DNA of 64,000 bases. Origin: Pseudaestuariivita atlantica. GTDB lineage: Bacteria > Pseudomonadota > Alphaproteobacteria > Rhodobacterales > Rhodobacteraceae. Shown one piece after another: positions 17,027-25,118 of this stretch. Under the pieces are notes generated by a model. That model saw nothing but the letters and a program-made list of their open reading frames with translations, ran no database searches and was not told the DNA's origin. The position numbers were made by a program, and so were the translations under genes. The stretch is from NCBI RefSeq assembly GCF_001205715.1, contig NZ_AQQZ01000004.1, positions 1 through 64,000 on the forward strand, in the 5' to 3' direction. Each line of letters begins with the position of its first letter. The stretch's first letter is position 1.

Positions 17027-17052
17027 CGAGGCCGCCCATCAGGGCGGATGAG
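17027..17052 (-). repeat. 26-bp hairpin repeat, copy 1
   Basis: A 26-base unit with core CCGCCCATCAGGGCGG (stem CCGCCC/GGGCGG, loop ATCA) flanked by CGAGG and ATGAG. It lies eight bases beyond the stop of the N-acetyltransferase gene. Identical copies are at 28382 and 33517. Confidence 0.85.
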
Positions 17053-17060
17053 CACCCCCC

Positions 17061-17486
17061 TCACCGCGACCATTCGAACCTCACTTCGCGCACCACTTCC
17101 GGCGGCTCGGGATCATGCCGCGACACCTCCACGAACCCCTCGCGCGCATAGAACTTCTGCGCCCGCAGGTTCGGCTCATGCGTCGTCAGCCACAGGTAAT
17201 CCCGCCCCGCCTTCACCGCATCCATCAGCGCTTTCCCGACACCCCGGCCCGGTTCGGAGGAATAAAGCGCCACCAACTGCTTCGTCTCCGGGTTGAACGA
17301 CGCATAGGCGTAAATCGGATCGCCCAGCACCCAGAACTCCCGCGCATCAAACCCGTCGTGAAAGAACCTCTCGATGGTCTCGGCGTCATAGACACGCGGC
17401 ATCCAGTCGGTCGCATCGATCCACGCATTCACCACCGCCGCACAGGCGGGCATGTCCTCGCGGGTGGCGCGTCTCGGCTCAGGCAT
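17061..17486 (-). CDS. GNAT-family N-acetyltransferase
   Basis: A 141-residue single-domain GNAT protein. The acetyl-CoA-binding loop is seen as YSSEPGRGVGKALMDAVKAG near residues 75-95, followed by LWLTTHEPNLRAQKFYAREGF, the usual late strand and helix. It overlaps the start of the ABC ATPase gene's 3' end by eight bases and sits between ATPase and permeases, so it is co-transcribed with the transporter. The substrate is unknown; acetylation of an amine produced in the pathway is possible but not shown. Confidence 0.82.
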   Translation of the reverse strand: MPEPRRATREDMPACAAVVNAWIDATDWMPRVYDAETIERFFHDGFDAREFWVLGDPIYAYASFNPETKQLVALYSSEPGRGVGKALMDAVKAGRDYLWLTTHEPNLRAQKFYAREGFVEVSRHDPEPPEVVREVRFEWSR

Positions 17487-18255
17487 CGACGGTCCCCGCC
17501 CGCAAGCCCTCGCGCACCCGGCGCGCGATCTCGATGAACTCCGGCGTCTCCCGCACGTCCAGACCCCTCTCGGGCGGAAACGGGCTCTCGATCACGTCCG
17601 TGATCCGGCCGGGCCGTGGAGACATCACGACGATCTTCGTCGACAAAAACACCGCTTCGTCGATCGAGTGCGTCACGAACGCAATCGTCTTCTGCGTCCG
17701 TCGCCACAGCGCCAGAACCTGTTCGTTCAGGTGATCCCGCACGATCTCGTCCAGCGCCCCGAACGGCTCGTCCATCAGAAGGATGTCCGCATCAAACGCC
17801 AAGGCCCGCGCGATGGAGGCCCGCTGCTGCATCCCGCCCGACAACTGCCACGGAAACTTCTTCTCGAACCCGCTCAACTCGACCAGGTCCAGCACCCGCC
17901 CGATCCGCTCCTGCTGCTCGGCTTTCGAGAACCCCATGATCTCCAGCGGCAGCGCGATATTCCGCCCCACCGTCCGCCACGGATAAAGGCCCGCTGCCTG
18001 GAACACGTACCCATAAGCCCGCGCCCGCCGCGCCTCGTCCGCGCTCATGCCGTTCACGGTCAGCGACCCGCCCGTCGGCTCCTCCAGCGCCGCGATGCAC
18101 CGCAGGAACGTGGTCTTCCCACACCCCGACGGCCCGATGAACGACACGAACTCGCCCTTCCCGATCTCAAGGCTCACGTCCTTCAGAGCATGCACCGGCC
18201 CGTCATTCGTCTGAAACGTCAGCGACAGGTCCCTCGCCGAGATCACGCTCCCCAT
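17479..18255 (-). CDS. ABC transporter ATP-binding protein (NitT/TauT-like)
   Basis: A 258-residue ATPase. Walker A is FIGPSGCGKTTFLR (residues ~39-52), Q-loop YVFQAAGLYPWRTV, signature QLSGGMQQRASIARAL, Walker B ILLMDEPFGALD and H-loop AFVTHSIDEAV are all present and intact. It powers the permease pair at 15279-16972. The 271-base gap to the upstream dihydropyrimidinase contains a copy of the 150-bp repeat, so expression may drop or be reset there. Confidence 0.9.
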   Translation of the reverse strand: MGSVISARDLSLTFQTNDGPVHALKDVSLEIGKGEFVSFIGPSGCGKTTFLRCIAALEEPTGGSLTVNGMSADEARRARAYGYVFQAAGLYPWRTVGRNIALPLEIMGFSKAEQQERIGRVLDLVELSGFEKKFPWQLSGGMQQRASIARALAFDADILLMDEPFGALDEIVRDHLNEQVLALWRRTQKTIAFVTHSIDEAVFLSTKIVVMSPRPGRITDVIESPFPPERGLDVRETPEFIEIARRVREGLRAGTVDA

Positions 18256-18282
18256 CTGCCCCCCCGTACACGCAACGCACCC

Positions 18283-18437
18283 GGCGCGGAATCAAGGCCG
18301 CAGGCCGCCGCGCCATCGACGGGCCGCCCCCACGGCACGGCGATTTGGCCACCACCAGCGCCCCGCCCGCATGTCGTCCAGCCTTGGCCACCATAAAAGT
18401 GCTCAGTAAAACCTTCGGATCGCCGCACCGCGGCCCA
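18283..18437 (+). repeat. 150-bp dispersed intergenic repeat, copy A
   Basis: Conserved ends start GCGCGGAATCAAGGCCGCAG and finish CGGATCGCCGCACCGCGGCC, around a variable middle of about 65 bases. Two more copies lie at 25608 (opposite orientation) and 55276. It fills the gap between the dihydropyrimidinase and ABC ATPase genes; no gene is seen in the gap (18256-18526). Confidence 0.75.
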
Positions 18438-18526
18438 TCGATGACGCTCTGTCATTCTATCGTCTCGAAAAGAGGTCGCCGGAAACGCCGCCCCCTCAAC
18501 TACCCTGCAGTCCGTCACAGCCGTCA

Positions 18527-19981
18527 TCACACTCCGGTCGCCGGGATACCCGTCCGCTGCACGGGCTGCGGCGCGGTCAACTCCTTCCACGAAGACAGCG
18601 CCCGGTTCACCGGGGTGTTGCCCTCGCGCGAGACGAACTTGCCATGCCCTTCCTGCGTGCGGATCTCCCCGTCATGCACGGCCACATGGCCCCGCGTCAG
18701 CGTGAACCGGGGCAAGCCCTTCACCTCCTTGCCCTCGAACACGTTGTAATCGATGGCCGATTGCTGGTTGCCCGCGCTGATCGTCTTGGACTTCTCCGGA
18801 TCCCACACCACAAGGTCGGCATCCGCACCCACGGCCACCGCCCCCTTCTTGGGATAACAGTTCAAAATCTTCGCGATGTTGGTCGAGGTCACGGCAACGA
18901 ACTCGTTCGGCGTCAGCCGCCCCGTTGCCACGCCATGCGTCCACAGCATCGGCATCCGGTCCTCCAGCCCTCCGGTCCCGTTCGGGATCTTGGTGAAATC
19001 ACCCACGCCATACCGCTTCTGCTCGGTCGTGAAGGCACAATGGTCCGTCGCCACGACCGACAAGGACCCCGCCTGCAGACCCGCCCAAAGGCTGTCCTGA
19101 TGCATCTTGTTCCGGAACGGCGGCGACATGACCCGCCGCGCCGCATGGTCCCAGTCGGCGTTGAAATACTCGCTCTCATCCAGCGTCAGGTGCTGGATCA
19201 ACGGCTCTCCCCACACCCGCTTGCCCTGTTGACGCGCGCGCCGGATCGCCTCGTGCGCCTCCTCGCAGGAGGTATGCACCACGTAGAGCGGCACCCCCGC
19301 CATGTCCGCGATCATGATCGCCCGGTTCGTCGCCTCGCCTTCAACCTGAGAGGGCCGCGAATAGGCATGCGCCTCCGGCCCGGTATTGCCCTCCGCCAAC
19401 AGCTTGGCCGACAATTCCGCCACCACGTCACCGTTCTCGGCATGGACCATCGCGATCCCGCCCAACTCGGCCAACCGATTGAAGCTCGCGAACAACTCGT
19501 CGTCGTTCACCATCAAGGCCCCCTTGTAGGCAAGGAAGTGCTTGAAGGTATTGATGCCCCGCTCCTCGATCACGGTCTTCATGTCGTTGAACACCTGCTC
19601 GCCCCACCACGTCACCGCCATGTGGAACGAGTAATCGCAGTTCGCGCGGGTCGACTTGTTGTCCCACCGCTTGATCGCGTCCAAGAGGCTCTCGCCCTGG
19701 TTCGGCAGGCAGAAATCGACGACCATCGTCGTCCCCCCCGCCAACCCGGCCCGCGTCCCGCTCTCGAAATCGTCGCTGGAGTACGTCCCCATGAACGGCA
19801 TCTCCAGATGCACATGCGGATCGATCCCGCCGGGCATCACGTAACACCCCGTCGCGTCCAGCTCCTCCCCGCCCGTCAGGTTCGGCCCAATCTCGGTGAT
19901 CGTCCCGTTCTCCACCCGGACATCCGCCTCATAGGTCAGGTCATGCGTGACGACGGTGCCGTTTCTGATGATCTTGCTCAT
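18527..19981 (-). CDS. hydA: Dihydropyrimidinase
   Basis: A 484-residue cyclic amidohydrolase that opens 5,6-dihydrouracil to N-carbamoyl-beta-alanine. The binuclear-metal ligands are visible: GGIDPHVHLEMPF (two His, ~residue 59), a carbamylatable Lys in FKHFLAYKGALM (~150), VHAENGDV, LYVVHTSCEEA and the Asp of VATDHCAFTTEQKRYG (~315). AGGAG precedes the ATG by eight bases. Length and motifs fit D-hydantoinase/dihydropyrimidinase (PydB); hydantoin specificity cannot be excluded. It follows the beta-ureidopropionase in the same operon. Confidence 0.92.
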   Translation of the reverse strand: MSKIIRNGTVVTHDLTYEADVRVENGTITEIGPNLTGGEELDATGCYVMPGGIDPHVHLEMPFMGTYSSDDFESGTRAGLAGGTTMVVDFCLPNQGESLLDAIKRWDNKSTRANCDYSFHMAVTWWGEQVFNDMKTVIEERGINTFKHFLAYKGALMVNDDELFASFNRLAELGGIAMVHAENGDVVAELSAKLLAEGNTGPEAHAYSRPSQVEGEATNRAIMIADMAGVPLYVVHTSCEEAHEAIRRARQQGKRVWGEPLIQHLTLDESEYFNADWDHAARRVMSPPFRNKMHQDSLWAGLQAGSLSVVATDHCAFTTEQKRYGVGDFTKIPNGTGGLEDRMPMLWTHGVATGRLTPNEFVAVTSTNIAKILNCYPKKGAVAVGADADLVVWDPEKSKTISAGNQQSAIDYNVFEGKEVKGLPRFTLTRGHVAVHDGEIRTQEGHGKFVSREGNTPVNRALSSWKELTAPQPVQRTGIPATGV

Positions 19982-20010
19982 GGTCCGTCTCCTATCTCGC
20001 CGGTCCGCAT

Positions 20011-20036
20011 CTTCTCTGGTTCCAAAATACCTCGGG
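20011..20036 (-). repeat. Operon-leader repeat, copy 2
   Basis: The plus strand reads CTTCTCTGGTTCCAAAATAC then CTCGGG, a variant of the blocks at 16987, 23714 and 39853. It lies about 30 bases upstream of the dihydropyrimidinase ATG in the gap after the hydrolase. Confidence 0.55.
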
Positions 20037-20068
20037 GAATCCCGCAGGGACGGGGCAGAGCCGCAATG

Positions 20069-21319
20069 TCACCCCTGCACCCCCGCCGTCTCGACCACGG
20101 CATGCATCAGCACGTCCGCACCCGCCGTCGCCCACTCCTTGGAAATCTCCTCGGCCTCGTTATGGCTCAGCCCGTCCACGCAAGGACACATCACCATCGC
20201 GGTCGGGTAGATATCGTTGATCCAGCACGCGTCGTGCCCCGCGCCGGAAACGATATCCATGTGGGAGTACCCCAGCCGCTCCGCCGCATCGCGCACGGCG
20301 GTCACGCAGCCTTCGTCAAACGCGGGCGGATCGAACTGGCCGACGATCTCGGCCGAGAACTCCACGCCAATATCGGCACACAAGGCCGGCGCGCGCGCCA
20401 TCAACTCGTCCACCATCCCGTTCAGCTTGTCGAGAAGATGCGTCCGCATATCCACCGTGAACACGACCTTGCCGGGGATGATGTTGCGCGAGTTCGGGTA
20501 GACATCGATATGCCCGATCGCGCCCACCGCGTTCGGCTGGTTCTTCATCGCGATCTCGTGCACCAGTTCGGTGATCAGCGCCAGCCCGCGCCCCGCATTC
20601 CTGCGCATCGACATCGGCGTTGAACCGGTGTGGCTCTCTTTCCCGGTCACCGTGCATTCGATCCAGCGCAGGCCCTGCCCGTGGGTGACGACCCCGATAT
20701 CCTTGCCCTCGGCCTCAAGGATCGGACCCTGTTCGATATGCAACTCGAAGAAGGCGTGCATCTTGCGGTCGCCCACCTTCTCGGGCCCCTTCCAGCCGAT
20801 CCGCTCCAACTCGTCTCCGAACCGCTTGCCTTGCGCGTCAACCCGGTCATTGGCCCAGTCGAGGTCATGCTTGCCCGCGAACACACCCGACGCCAGCATC
20901 GCGGGCGCGAACCGCGTGCCTTCCTCGTTGGTCCAGTTGGTCACGACGATGGGGTGCTTGGTCTGGATACCCAGGTCGTTCAGCGTGCGAACGATCTCCA
21001 GCCCCCCCAGCACACCGAGGACGCCATCATACTTCCCGCCCGTCGGCTGCGTATCCAGATGCGATCCGACATAGACCGGCAGCGCATCCGGGTCCGTCCC
21101 CTCGCGCCGGGCGAACATGTTGCCGATCTCGTCGACACCCATGGTCATGCCCGCATCCTCGCACCAGCGCTGGAATAGGTGACGGCCCTCGCTGTCCTCG
21201 TCCGTCAGCGTCTGGCGGTTGTTGCCACCCGCCACGCCGGGGCCGATCCTAGCCATCTCCATCAGGCTGTCCCACAGCCGGTCACCGTTGATCTTCAGGT
21301 TCTCGCCGGGGGCGGCCAT
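20069..21319 (-). CDS. Zn-dependent hydrolase: beta-ureidopropionase/N-carbamoyl-amidase
   Basis: A 416-residue M20-type amidohydrolase of the hydantoinase/carbamoylase family, which releases beta-alanine, CO2 and NH3 from N-carbamoyl-beta-alanine. Metal-binding VGSHLDTQPTGGKYDGVLG (~residue 85), catalytic Glu in TNWTNEEGTRF, and SGAGHDACWI and GLSHNEAEE near the end are present. ATG 21319 is chosen: GGAG lies eight bases upstream, whereas the longer frame begins with TTG. It is the first gene of the left-going pyrimidine operon, and its promoter region carries a RutR-like site. Confidence 0.9.
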   Translation of the reverse strand: MAAPGENLKINGDRLWDSLMEMARIGPGVAGGNNRQTLTDEDSEGRHLFQRWCEDAGMTMGVDEIGNMFARREGTDPDALPVYVGSHLDTQPTGGKYDGVLGVLGGLEIVRTLNDLGIQTKHPIVVTNWTNEEGTRFAPAMLASGVFAGKHDLDWANDRVDAQGKRFGDELERIGWKGPEKVGDRKMHAFFELHIEQGPILEAEGKDIGVVTHGQGLRWIECTVTGKESHTGSTPMSMRRNAGRGLALITELVHEIAMKNQPNAVGAIGHIDVYPNSRNIIPGKVVFTVDMRTHLLDKLNGMVDELMARAPALCADIGVEFSAEIVGQFDPPAFDEGCVTAVRDAAERLGYSHMDIVSGAGHDACWINDIYPTAMVMCPCVDGLSHNEAEEISKEWATAGADVLMHAVVETAGVQG

Positions 21320-21334
21320 CGCGGACTCCAATTT

Positions 21335-21350
21335 TTGACCGTTTGGTAAA
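21335..21350. promoter_or_regulatory. Candidate RutR operator 1
   Basis: TTGACCGTTTGGTAAA matches the E. coli RutR consensus TTGACCA-NN-TGGTCAA at 12 of 14 defined positions and keeps the dyad. It is 15 bases from the beta-ureidopropionase ATG and about 100 bases from the divergent rutR-like start, so one dimer site could control both. Confidence 0.65.
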
Positions 21351-21366
21351 CGATTGCGCGTGAGGT

Positions 21367-21384
21367 TTATTCTGTCAAGAATAA
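21367..21384 (-). promoter_or_regulatory. Inverted repeat containing a TTGACA -35 element
   Basis: On the minus strand the sequence is TTATTC-TTGACA-GAATAA: a 6-bp inverted repeat around an exact -35 hexamer directed at the beta-ureidopropionase operon. A -10 at the expected distance is weak and would lie next to the RutR-like site, consistent with repression. Confidence 0.45.
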
Positions 21385-21453
21385 GCCCACACGCCGCGCC
21401 GGGCCGACCGGCTTGGAATCAGGCACCAGCACAAGGTTTGAGCACCGCACGAC

Positions 21454-22065
21454 ATGCCCGCCGACACCGCGAAAAAGCCCAGCCGGATCCAGTTGAAGAA
21501 CCGCGGCATCATCCTCGACGCGGCGCTCGACGTGTTCTCGACCCACGGCTTCCGCGGTGCCACGCTCGACCAGATCGCCGAAGCCGCGGGCCTGTCGAAA
21601 CCCAACATCCTCTACTATTTCGGCGGCAAGGACGACATCCACCGCACCCTCCTGAACGCGCTTCTCGACGTGTGGCTCGCTCCGCTGGTGGAGATGACGG
21701 ATACCGACGACCCGCTCGACGCAATCATGGACTACGTGCACCGCAAGCTGGAAATGAGCTGGGAAATGCCCCGCGAAAGCCGCCTCTTCGCCGGCGAAGT
21801 CATCCGCGGCGCCCCCCGCATGGCGACCGACCTGGAGACCGGGCTCAAACCGCTCTTCGACGAGAAATGCGCCCTGATCCAGCGGTGGGTCGATGACGGC
21901 AGGATCGCGCAAGTCTCGCCCGCGCATCTCATCATGTCGATCTGGGCCGTCACCCAGCACTACGCCGATTTCGAAGCGCAGGTGGGCGTGCTCGTCGGCT
22001 CCGGGTCACAGGACGACGCCCGCGCACATGTCGACGCGATGTTCCGATCCCTGCTGACGCCTTAA
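21454..22065 (+). CDS. rutR: TetR-family regulator, RutR-like
   Basis: A 203-residue TetR regulator. The HTH is NRGIILDAALDVFSTHGFRG followed by TLDQIAEAAGLSKPNILYYF, and the C-terminal domain (RESRLFAGEVIRGAPRM, then IWAVTQHYADFEAQV) resembles RutR, which senses uracil/thymine in E. coli. It is divergent from the pyrimidine-degradation operon and flanked by two RutR-like operator sites, which supports the assignment. Expected behaviour, by analogy, is release from DNA when pyrimidine is present. The symbol is by similarity only. Confidence 0.78.
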   Translation: MPADTAKKPSRIQLKNRGIILDAALDVFSTHGFRGATLDQIAEAAGLSKPNILYYFGGKDDIHRTLLNALLDVWLAPLVEMTDTDDPLDAIMDYVHRKLEMSWEMPRESRLFAGEVIRGAPRMATDLETGLKPLFDEKCALIQRWVDDGRIAQVSPAHLIMSIWAVTQHYADFEAQVGVLVGSGSQDDARAHVDAMFRSLLTP

Positions 22066-22088
22066 CCCACCATTTACCACGACGCGCC

Positions 22089-22112
22089 CATCATGTTCGC
22101 ATGAACATGATG
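22089..22112. promoter_or_regulatory. Perfect 10-bp inverted repeat spanning a start codon
   Basis: CATCATGTTC and GAACATGATG are exact reverse complements separated by GCAT. The first ATG of the 79-residue gene (22101) overlaps the loop, and ATG 22107 and 22110 lie in the right arm. It could be a DNA operator or an mRNA hairpin hiding the start. Confidence 0.6.
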
Positions 22113-22340
22113 CCGTCCCGCCTGAACCGTCCAATCAACCACGGCTTCACCCGACAGCTCTTCGGCGCCAAGGCTGCACAAAAGGGCGGCGTCGTGCGCC
22201 GATCCAAAAGGGATGTGCACAGGGAAGTCGGGCTTGACCACCTGATGCGCGAAGTGACGCGGCGCGGCTTTCACCTCGTCGAAAGCGGCGATCAATACGT
22301 GATCATCTGCCACCCCGGCCACATCCGCATCCTCTGCTGA
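22101..22340 (+). CDS. Conserved small protein of Rhodobacteraceae type
   Basis: A 79-residue basic protein. Its segment QLFGAKAAQKGGVVRRSKRDV followed by REVTRRGFHLVESGDQYVIICH resembles short Rhodobacteraceae proteins often annotated as N-(5'-phosphoribosyl)anthranilate isomerase, although it is far too short for TrpF and shows no TIM-barrel motif. Function is unknown. Three in-frame ATG codons (22101, 22107, 22110) lie inside a perfect inverted repeat. It follows rutR after 35 bases and is closed by a symmetrical terminator. Confidence 0.65.
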   Translation: MNMMPSRLNRPINHGFTRQLFGAKAAQKGGVVRRSKRDVHREVGLDHLMREVTRRGFHLVESGDQYVIICHPGHIRILC

Positions 22341-22342
22341 CG

Positions 22343-22369
22343 TCAAAAAGTTCGTACGAACTTTTTTGA
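22343..22369. terminator. Bidirectional terminator
   Basis: TCAAAAAGTTCG and CGAACTTTTTTGA form a long symmetrical hairpin with A and T tracts on either side, so it works in both directions. It separates the convergent small gene (stop 22340) and preA (stop 22402). Confidence 0.85.
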
Positions 22370-22401
22370 TCCAACATTTTTCGCAGGAAAAGTGTCGCGC
22401 C

Positions 22402-23703
22402 TCACTCCGCCGCTTCGGCCGCAGGGTTGTTGGGGTGCGTCGTCCAGTTGGCGTAATCAGGCTCCACCACCCGGCCCGTGCGCGGATCGGTCTGGCCGGG
22501 CGTCATCGCTTCCATCGTGATGCAGTCTTCCACCGGGCAGACATTGACGCAGAGGTTGCAGGCGACACATTCGTCATCCTTTACCGAGAACACCCGGTCG
22601 TCCGACATCGCGATCGCCTGGTGGGACGTGTCCTCGCACGCGGCATAACACCGCCCGCACTTGATGCAGAGCTCCTGGTCGATCTTCGCCTTGGCGACGT
22701 AGTTCAGGTTCAGATGCTGCCAGTCGCTGCAATTCGGAACCGCGCGCCCGACGATCTCGTTCACCGACGAAAAGCCCTTCTCGTCCATGTATTCCGACAG
22801 GCCCGAAATCATCTCCTGCACGATCTTGAACCCGTATGTCATGGCCGCCGTGCACACCTGCACGTTGCCCGCGCCCAGCGCCATGAACTCCGCCGCGTCG
22901 CGCCACGTGGTGATCCCGCCGATCCCGCTGACCGGCAGCCCCACCAGGTCGGCATCCCGCGCAATCTCCGCCACCATGTTCAGCGCAATGGGCTTCACCG
23001 CCGGCCCGCAATAGCCGCCATGCGCGCCCTTGCCGTCGATCGTCGGCTCCGGTGCGAACAGGTCGAGGTTCACCGACGTGATCGAGTTGATCGTGTTGAT
23101 CAGGCTTACCGCATCCGCGCCACCCGCCTTCGCCGCCGCCGCGGGCTTGCGGATATCGGTGATGTTGGGCGTCAGCTTCACAATCACCGGCATGCGCGTG
23201 TTGGCCTTGGCCCAGCGCGTGACCATCTCGATATATTCCGGCACCTGCCCGACGGCGCTGCCCATGCCGCGCTCGCTCATCCCGTGGGGACATCCGAAAT
23301 TCAGCTCCACCGCATCTGCGCCGGTATCCTCGACCTTTTCAAGGATGAACCGCCACGGCGCTTCCTCGCAGGGCACCATCAGCGACACAACCATCGCCCG
23401 GTCGGGATAGTCGCGCTTGACCATCTTGATCTCCTGCAGGTTCACCTCCAGCGGCCGGTCGGTGATCAACTCGATGTTGTTCAGCCCCAGCAAACGCCGG
23501 TCCGCCCCCCAGATCGCGCCATACCGCGGCCCGTTCACGTTCACGATATGCGGGTCCAGCCCCAGCGTCTTCCAGACCACTCCGCCCCACCCGGCCTCGA
23601 AAGCGCGGCGGACGTTGTATTCCTTGTCGGTCGGCGGGGCCGAGGCCAGCCAGAACGGATTGGGGCTCTTGATGCCCAGGAAGTCGCTTGTCAGGTCAGC
23701 CAT
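22402..23703 (-). CDS. preA: NAD-dependent dihydropyrimidine dehydrogenase, PreA subunit
   Basis: A 433-residue FMN and iron-sulfur subunit (PydA/PreA) that reduces uracil or thymine. The dihydroorotate-dehydrogenase-like barrel carries NFGCPHGMSERGMGSAVGQ near the pyrimidine site; the C-terminal ferredoxin part has CIKCGRCYAAC and CVACNLCVNVC for two 4Fe-4S clusters. The active loop has Val where mammalian enzyme has the acid Cys, which I recall as usual for bacterial forms. It follows preT by 50 bases and carries the leader repeat in the gap. The first step of the reductive pathway in this locus. Confidence 0.93.
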   Translation of the reverse strand: MADLTSDFLGIKSPNPFWLASAPPTDKEYNVRRAFEAGWGGVVWKTLGLDPHIVNVNGPRYGAIWGADRRLLGLNNIELITDRPLEVNLQEIKMVKRDYPDRAMVVSLMVPCEEAPWRFILEKVEDTGADAVELNFGCPHGMSERGMGSAVGQVPEYIEMVTRWAKANTRMPVIVKLTPNITDIRKPAAAAKAGGADAVSLINTINSITSVNLDLFAPEPTIDGKGAHGGYCGPAVKPIALNMVAEIARDADLVGLPVSGIGGITTWRDAAEFMALGAGNVQVCTAAMTYGFKIVQEMISGLSEYMDEKGFSSVNEIVGRAVPNCSDWQHLNLNYVAKAKIDQELCIKCGRCYAACEDTSHQAIAMSDDRVFSVKDDECVACNLCVNVCPVEDCITMEAMTPGQTDPRTGRVVEPDYANWTTHPNNPAAEAAE

Positions 23704-23713
23704 CGCGTCCTCG

Positions 23714-23742
23714 CTTCTTCTCTTTCACAAATATGTCCCCCG
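23714..23742 (-). repeat. Operon-leader repeat, copy 3
   Basis: The plus strand has CTTCTTCTCTTTCACAAATA followed by TGTCCCCCGG, a diverged version of the blocks at 16987, 20011 and 39853. It sits between preT and preA, 11 bases before the preA ATG. Confidence 0.5.
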
Positions 23743-23753
23743 GAGGGCCGGGT

Positions 23754-25070
23754 TCAGCCCGCACCCAGGGTTGCATGGATGTCCTCGGCGGCGTCCCGCC
23801 CCTCGGCCACCGCCGTCACGGTCAGGTCGTCGCCCCCCGCGGCGCAATCGCCGCCGGCCCAGACACCGTCCATCGACGTGCGGCCTGCGCCCGTCACGGC
23901 GATCTTGCGCCCGTCCATCGCCAGCCCGTCGAATTCCAGCGACTGGCCGATGGCGCGGAACACCTGGTCTGCTGCGAGGCGCACCGTCTCGCCGGTCTCC
24001 TTCAGATCGTCGTCGACATAGGCGAACTCGATCTCGCGCACCGCGCCGTTGCCATGCACGGCCACGGGTTGCGCGTTGCAGATGATCCGCACGCCTTTCG
24101 ACGCCGCCAGGTCCTGCTCGAACACGCTTGCATTCATCCGCGCGCGCGAGCGGCGGTAAACCAGCGTCACGTTCAGCGCGCCCAAGAGCTTCGCCTGCAC
24201 CGCCGCATCCACCGCTGTCATGCCGCCGCCGATCACCACGACGTCCCGGCCCACGCTCAGCCCCGAAAGATCGCCCTGCCGCAGGTCGGCGATGAAATCC
24301 ACGGCGTCCAGAACACCCTTGCGGTCATCACCCTCGACGCCCAGCGCGTTCACCCCCGCAAGGCCCAGCCCGAGGAACACCGCGTCATACGCGCCTTTCA
24401 ACGCCTCCAGCGTCACATCCCGGCCCAGCATCTGGCCGGGCTTCCACGTGATCCCGCCGATCTGCATCAGCCAGTCGACCTCGGCTTGCGCGAACCCGTC
24501 CACCGTCTTGTAGGCGGCGATGCCGAACTCGTTCAGCCCTCCGGGCTTTTCCCGCGCGTCCAGGATGTCGACGTCATGCCCCTTCATCGCCAGCCGGTGC
24601 GCGCAGGCCAATCCTGCCGGACCGGCCCCGACAACCGCAATCCTGCGCCCTGTCGGAGCCGCCCGGGAGAAAGGATGAATCCCCGCCGCCATCAGCGTGT
24701 CGGTGGCGTATCTCTGTAGCTGCCCGATCTTCACGGGCTTGCCCTCTGCCGCCTCGCGCACGCAGGCTTCTTCGCACAGCGTCTCGGTCGGGCAGACCCG
24801 CGCGCACATGCCGCCCAGGATGTTCTGGCTCAGGATCGTCTTGGCCGCCGCCTCGGGCGTGCCGGTCGCGATCTGGCGGATGAACAGCGGGATATCGATA
24901 TCGGTCGGGCAGGCCGTGATGCAGGGCGCGTCGTGGCAGAAATAGCAGCGATCGGATGCCACCAGCGCCTCGTGATCCGAAAGCCGCGGGTGCAGGTCGG
25001 CGAAATTCGCCTCCAGCTCCTCGGGCGACAGCCGCCCCGCCACGATGCCCGCGCTCAACTGATCCGCCAT
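23754..25070 (-). CDS. preT: NAD(P)-dependent dihydropyrimidine dehydrogenase, PreT subunit
   Basis: A 438-residue flavoprotein of the glutamate-synthase small-subunit type that passes electrons from NAD(P)H to PreA. The N-terminal cysteine-rich region (CYFCHDAPCITACPTDIDIP, CARVCPTETLCEEAC) binds 4Fe-4S clusters; IAVVGAGPAGLACAHRLA binds FAD, and VVVIGGGMTAVDAAVQ binds NAD(P). The start is ATG 25070 (MADQLSAG); the frame continues upstream to 25094 without a better site. It heads the preT-preA operon and has a RutR-like operator about 50 bases upstream. Confidence 0.92.
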   Translation of the reverse strand: MADQLSAGIVAGRLSPEELEANFADLHPRLSDHEALVASDRCYFCHDAPCITACPTDIDIPLFIRQIATGTPEAAAKTILSQNILGGMCARVCPTETLCEEACVREAAEGKPVKIGQLQRYATDTLMAAGIHPFSRAAPTGRRIAVVGAGPAGLACAHRLAMKGHDVDILDAREKPGGLNEFGIAAYKTVDGFAQAEVDWLMQIGGITWKPGQMLGRDVTLEALKGAYDAVFLGLGLAGVNALGVEGDDRKGVLDAVDFIADLRQGDLSGLSVGRDVVVIGGGMTAVDAAVQAKLLGALNVTLVYRRSRARMNASVFEQDLAASKGVRIICNAQPVAVHGNGAVREIEFAYVDDDLKETGETVRLAADQVFRAIGQSLEFDGLAMDGRKIAVTGAGRTSMDGVWAGGDCAAGGDDLTVTAVAEGRDAAEDIHATLGAG

Positions 25071-25118
25071 GCCGCGCCTCCTGCGATGCTTCAACCTCAG
25101 CGTGACTCAGGTCAAAAA

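Noticed and set aside
22343-22369. GTTCGTACGAAC palindrome as a LexA site
   Set aside because: It is flanked by A and T tracts between convergent genes and is better explained as a bidirectional terminator; the alphaproteobacterial LexA box is a direct repeat with N7 spacing.
22366-24021. A 551-codon plus-strand open frame
   Set aside because: It is antisense to preA and preT, which have clear cofactor motifs on the minus strand.
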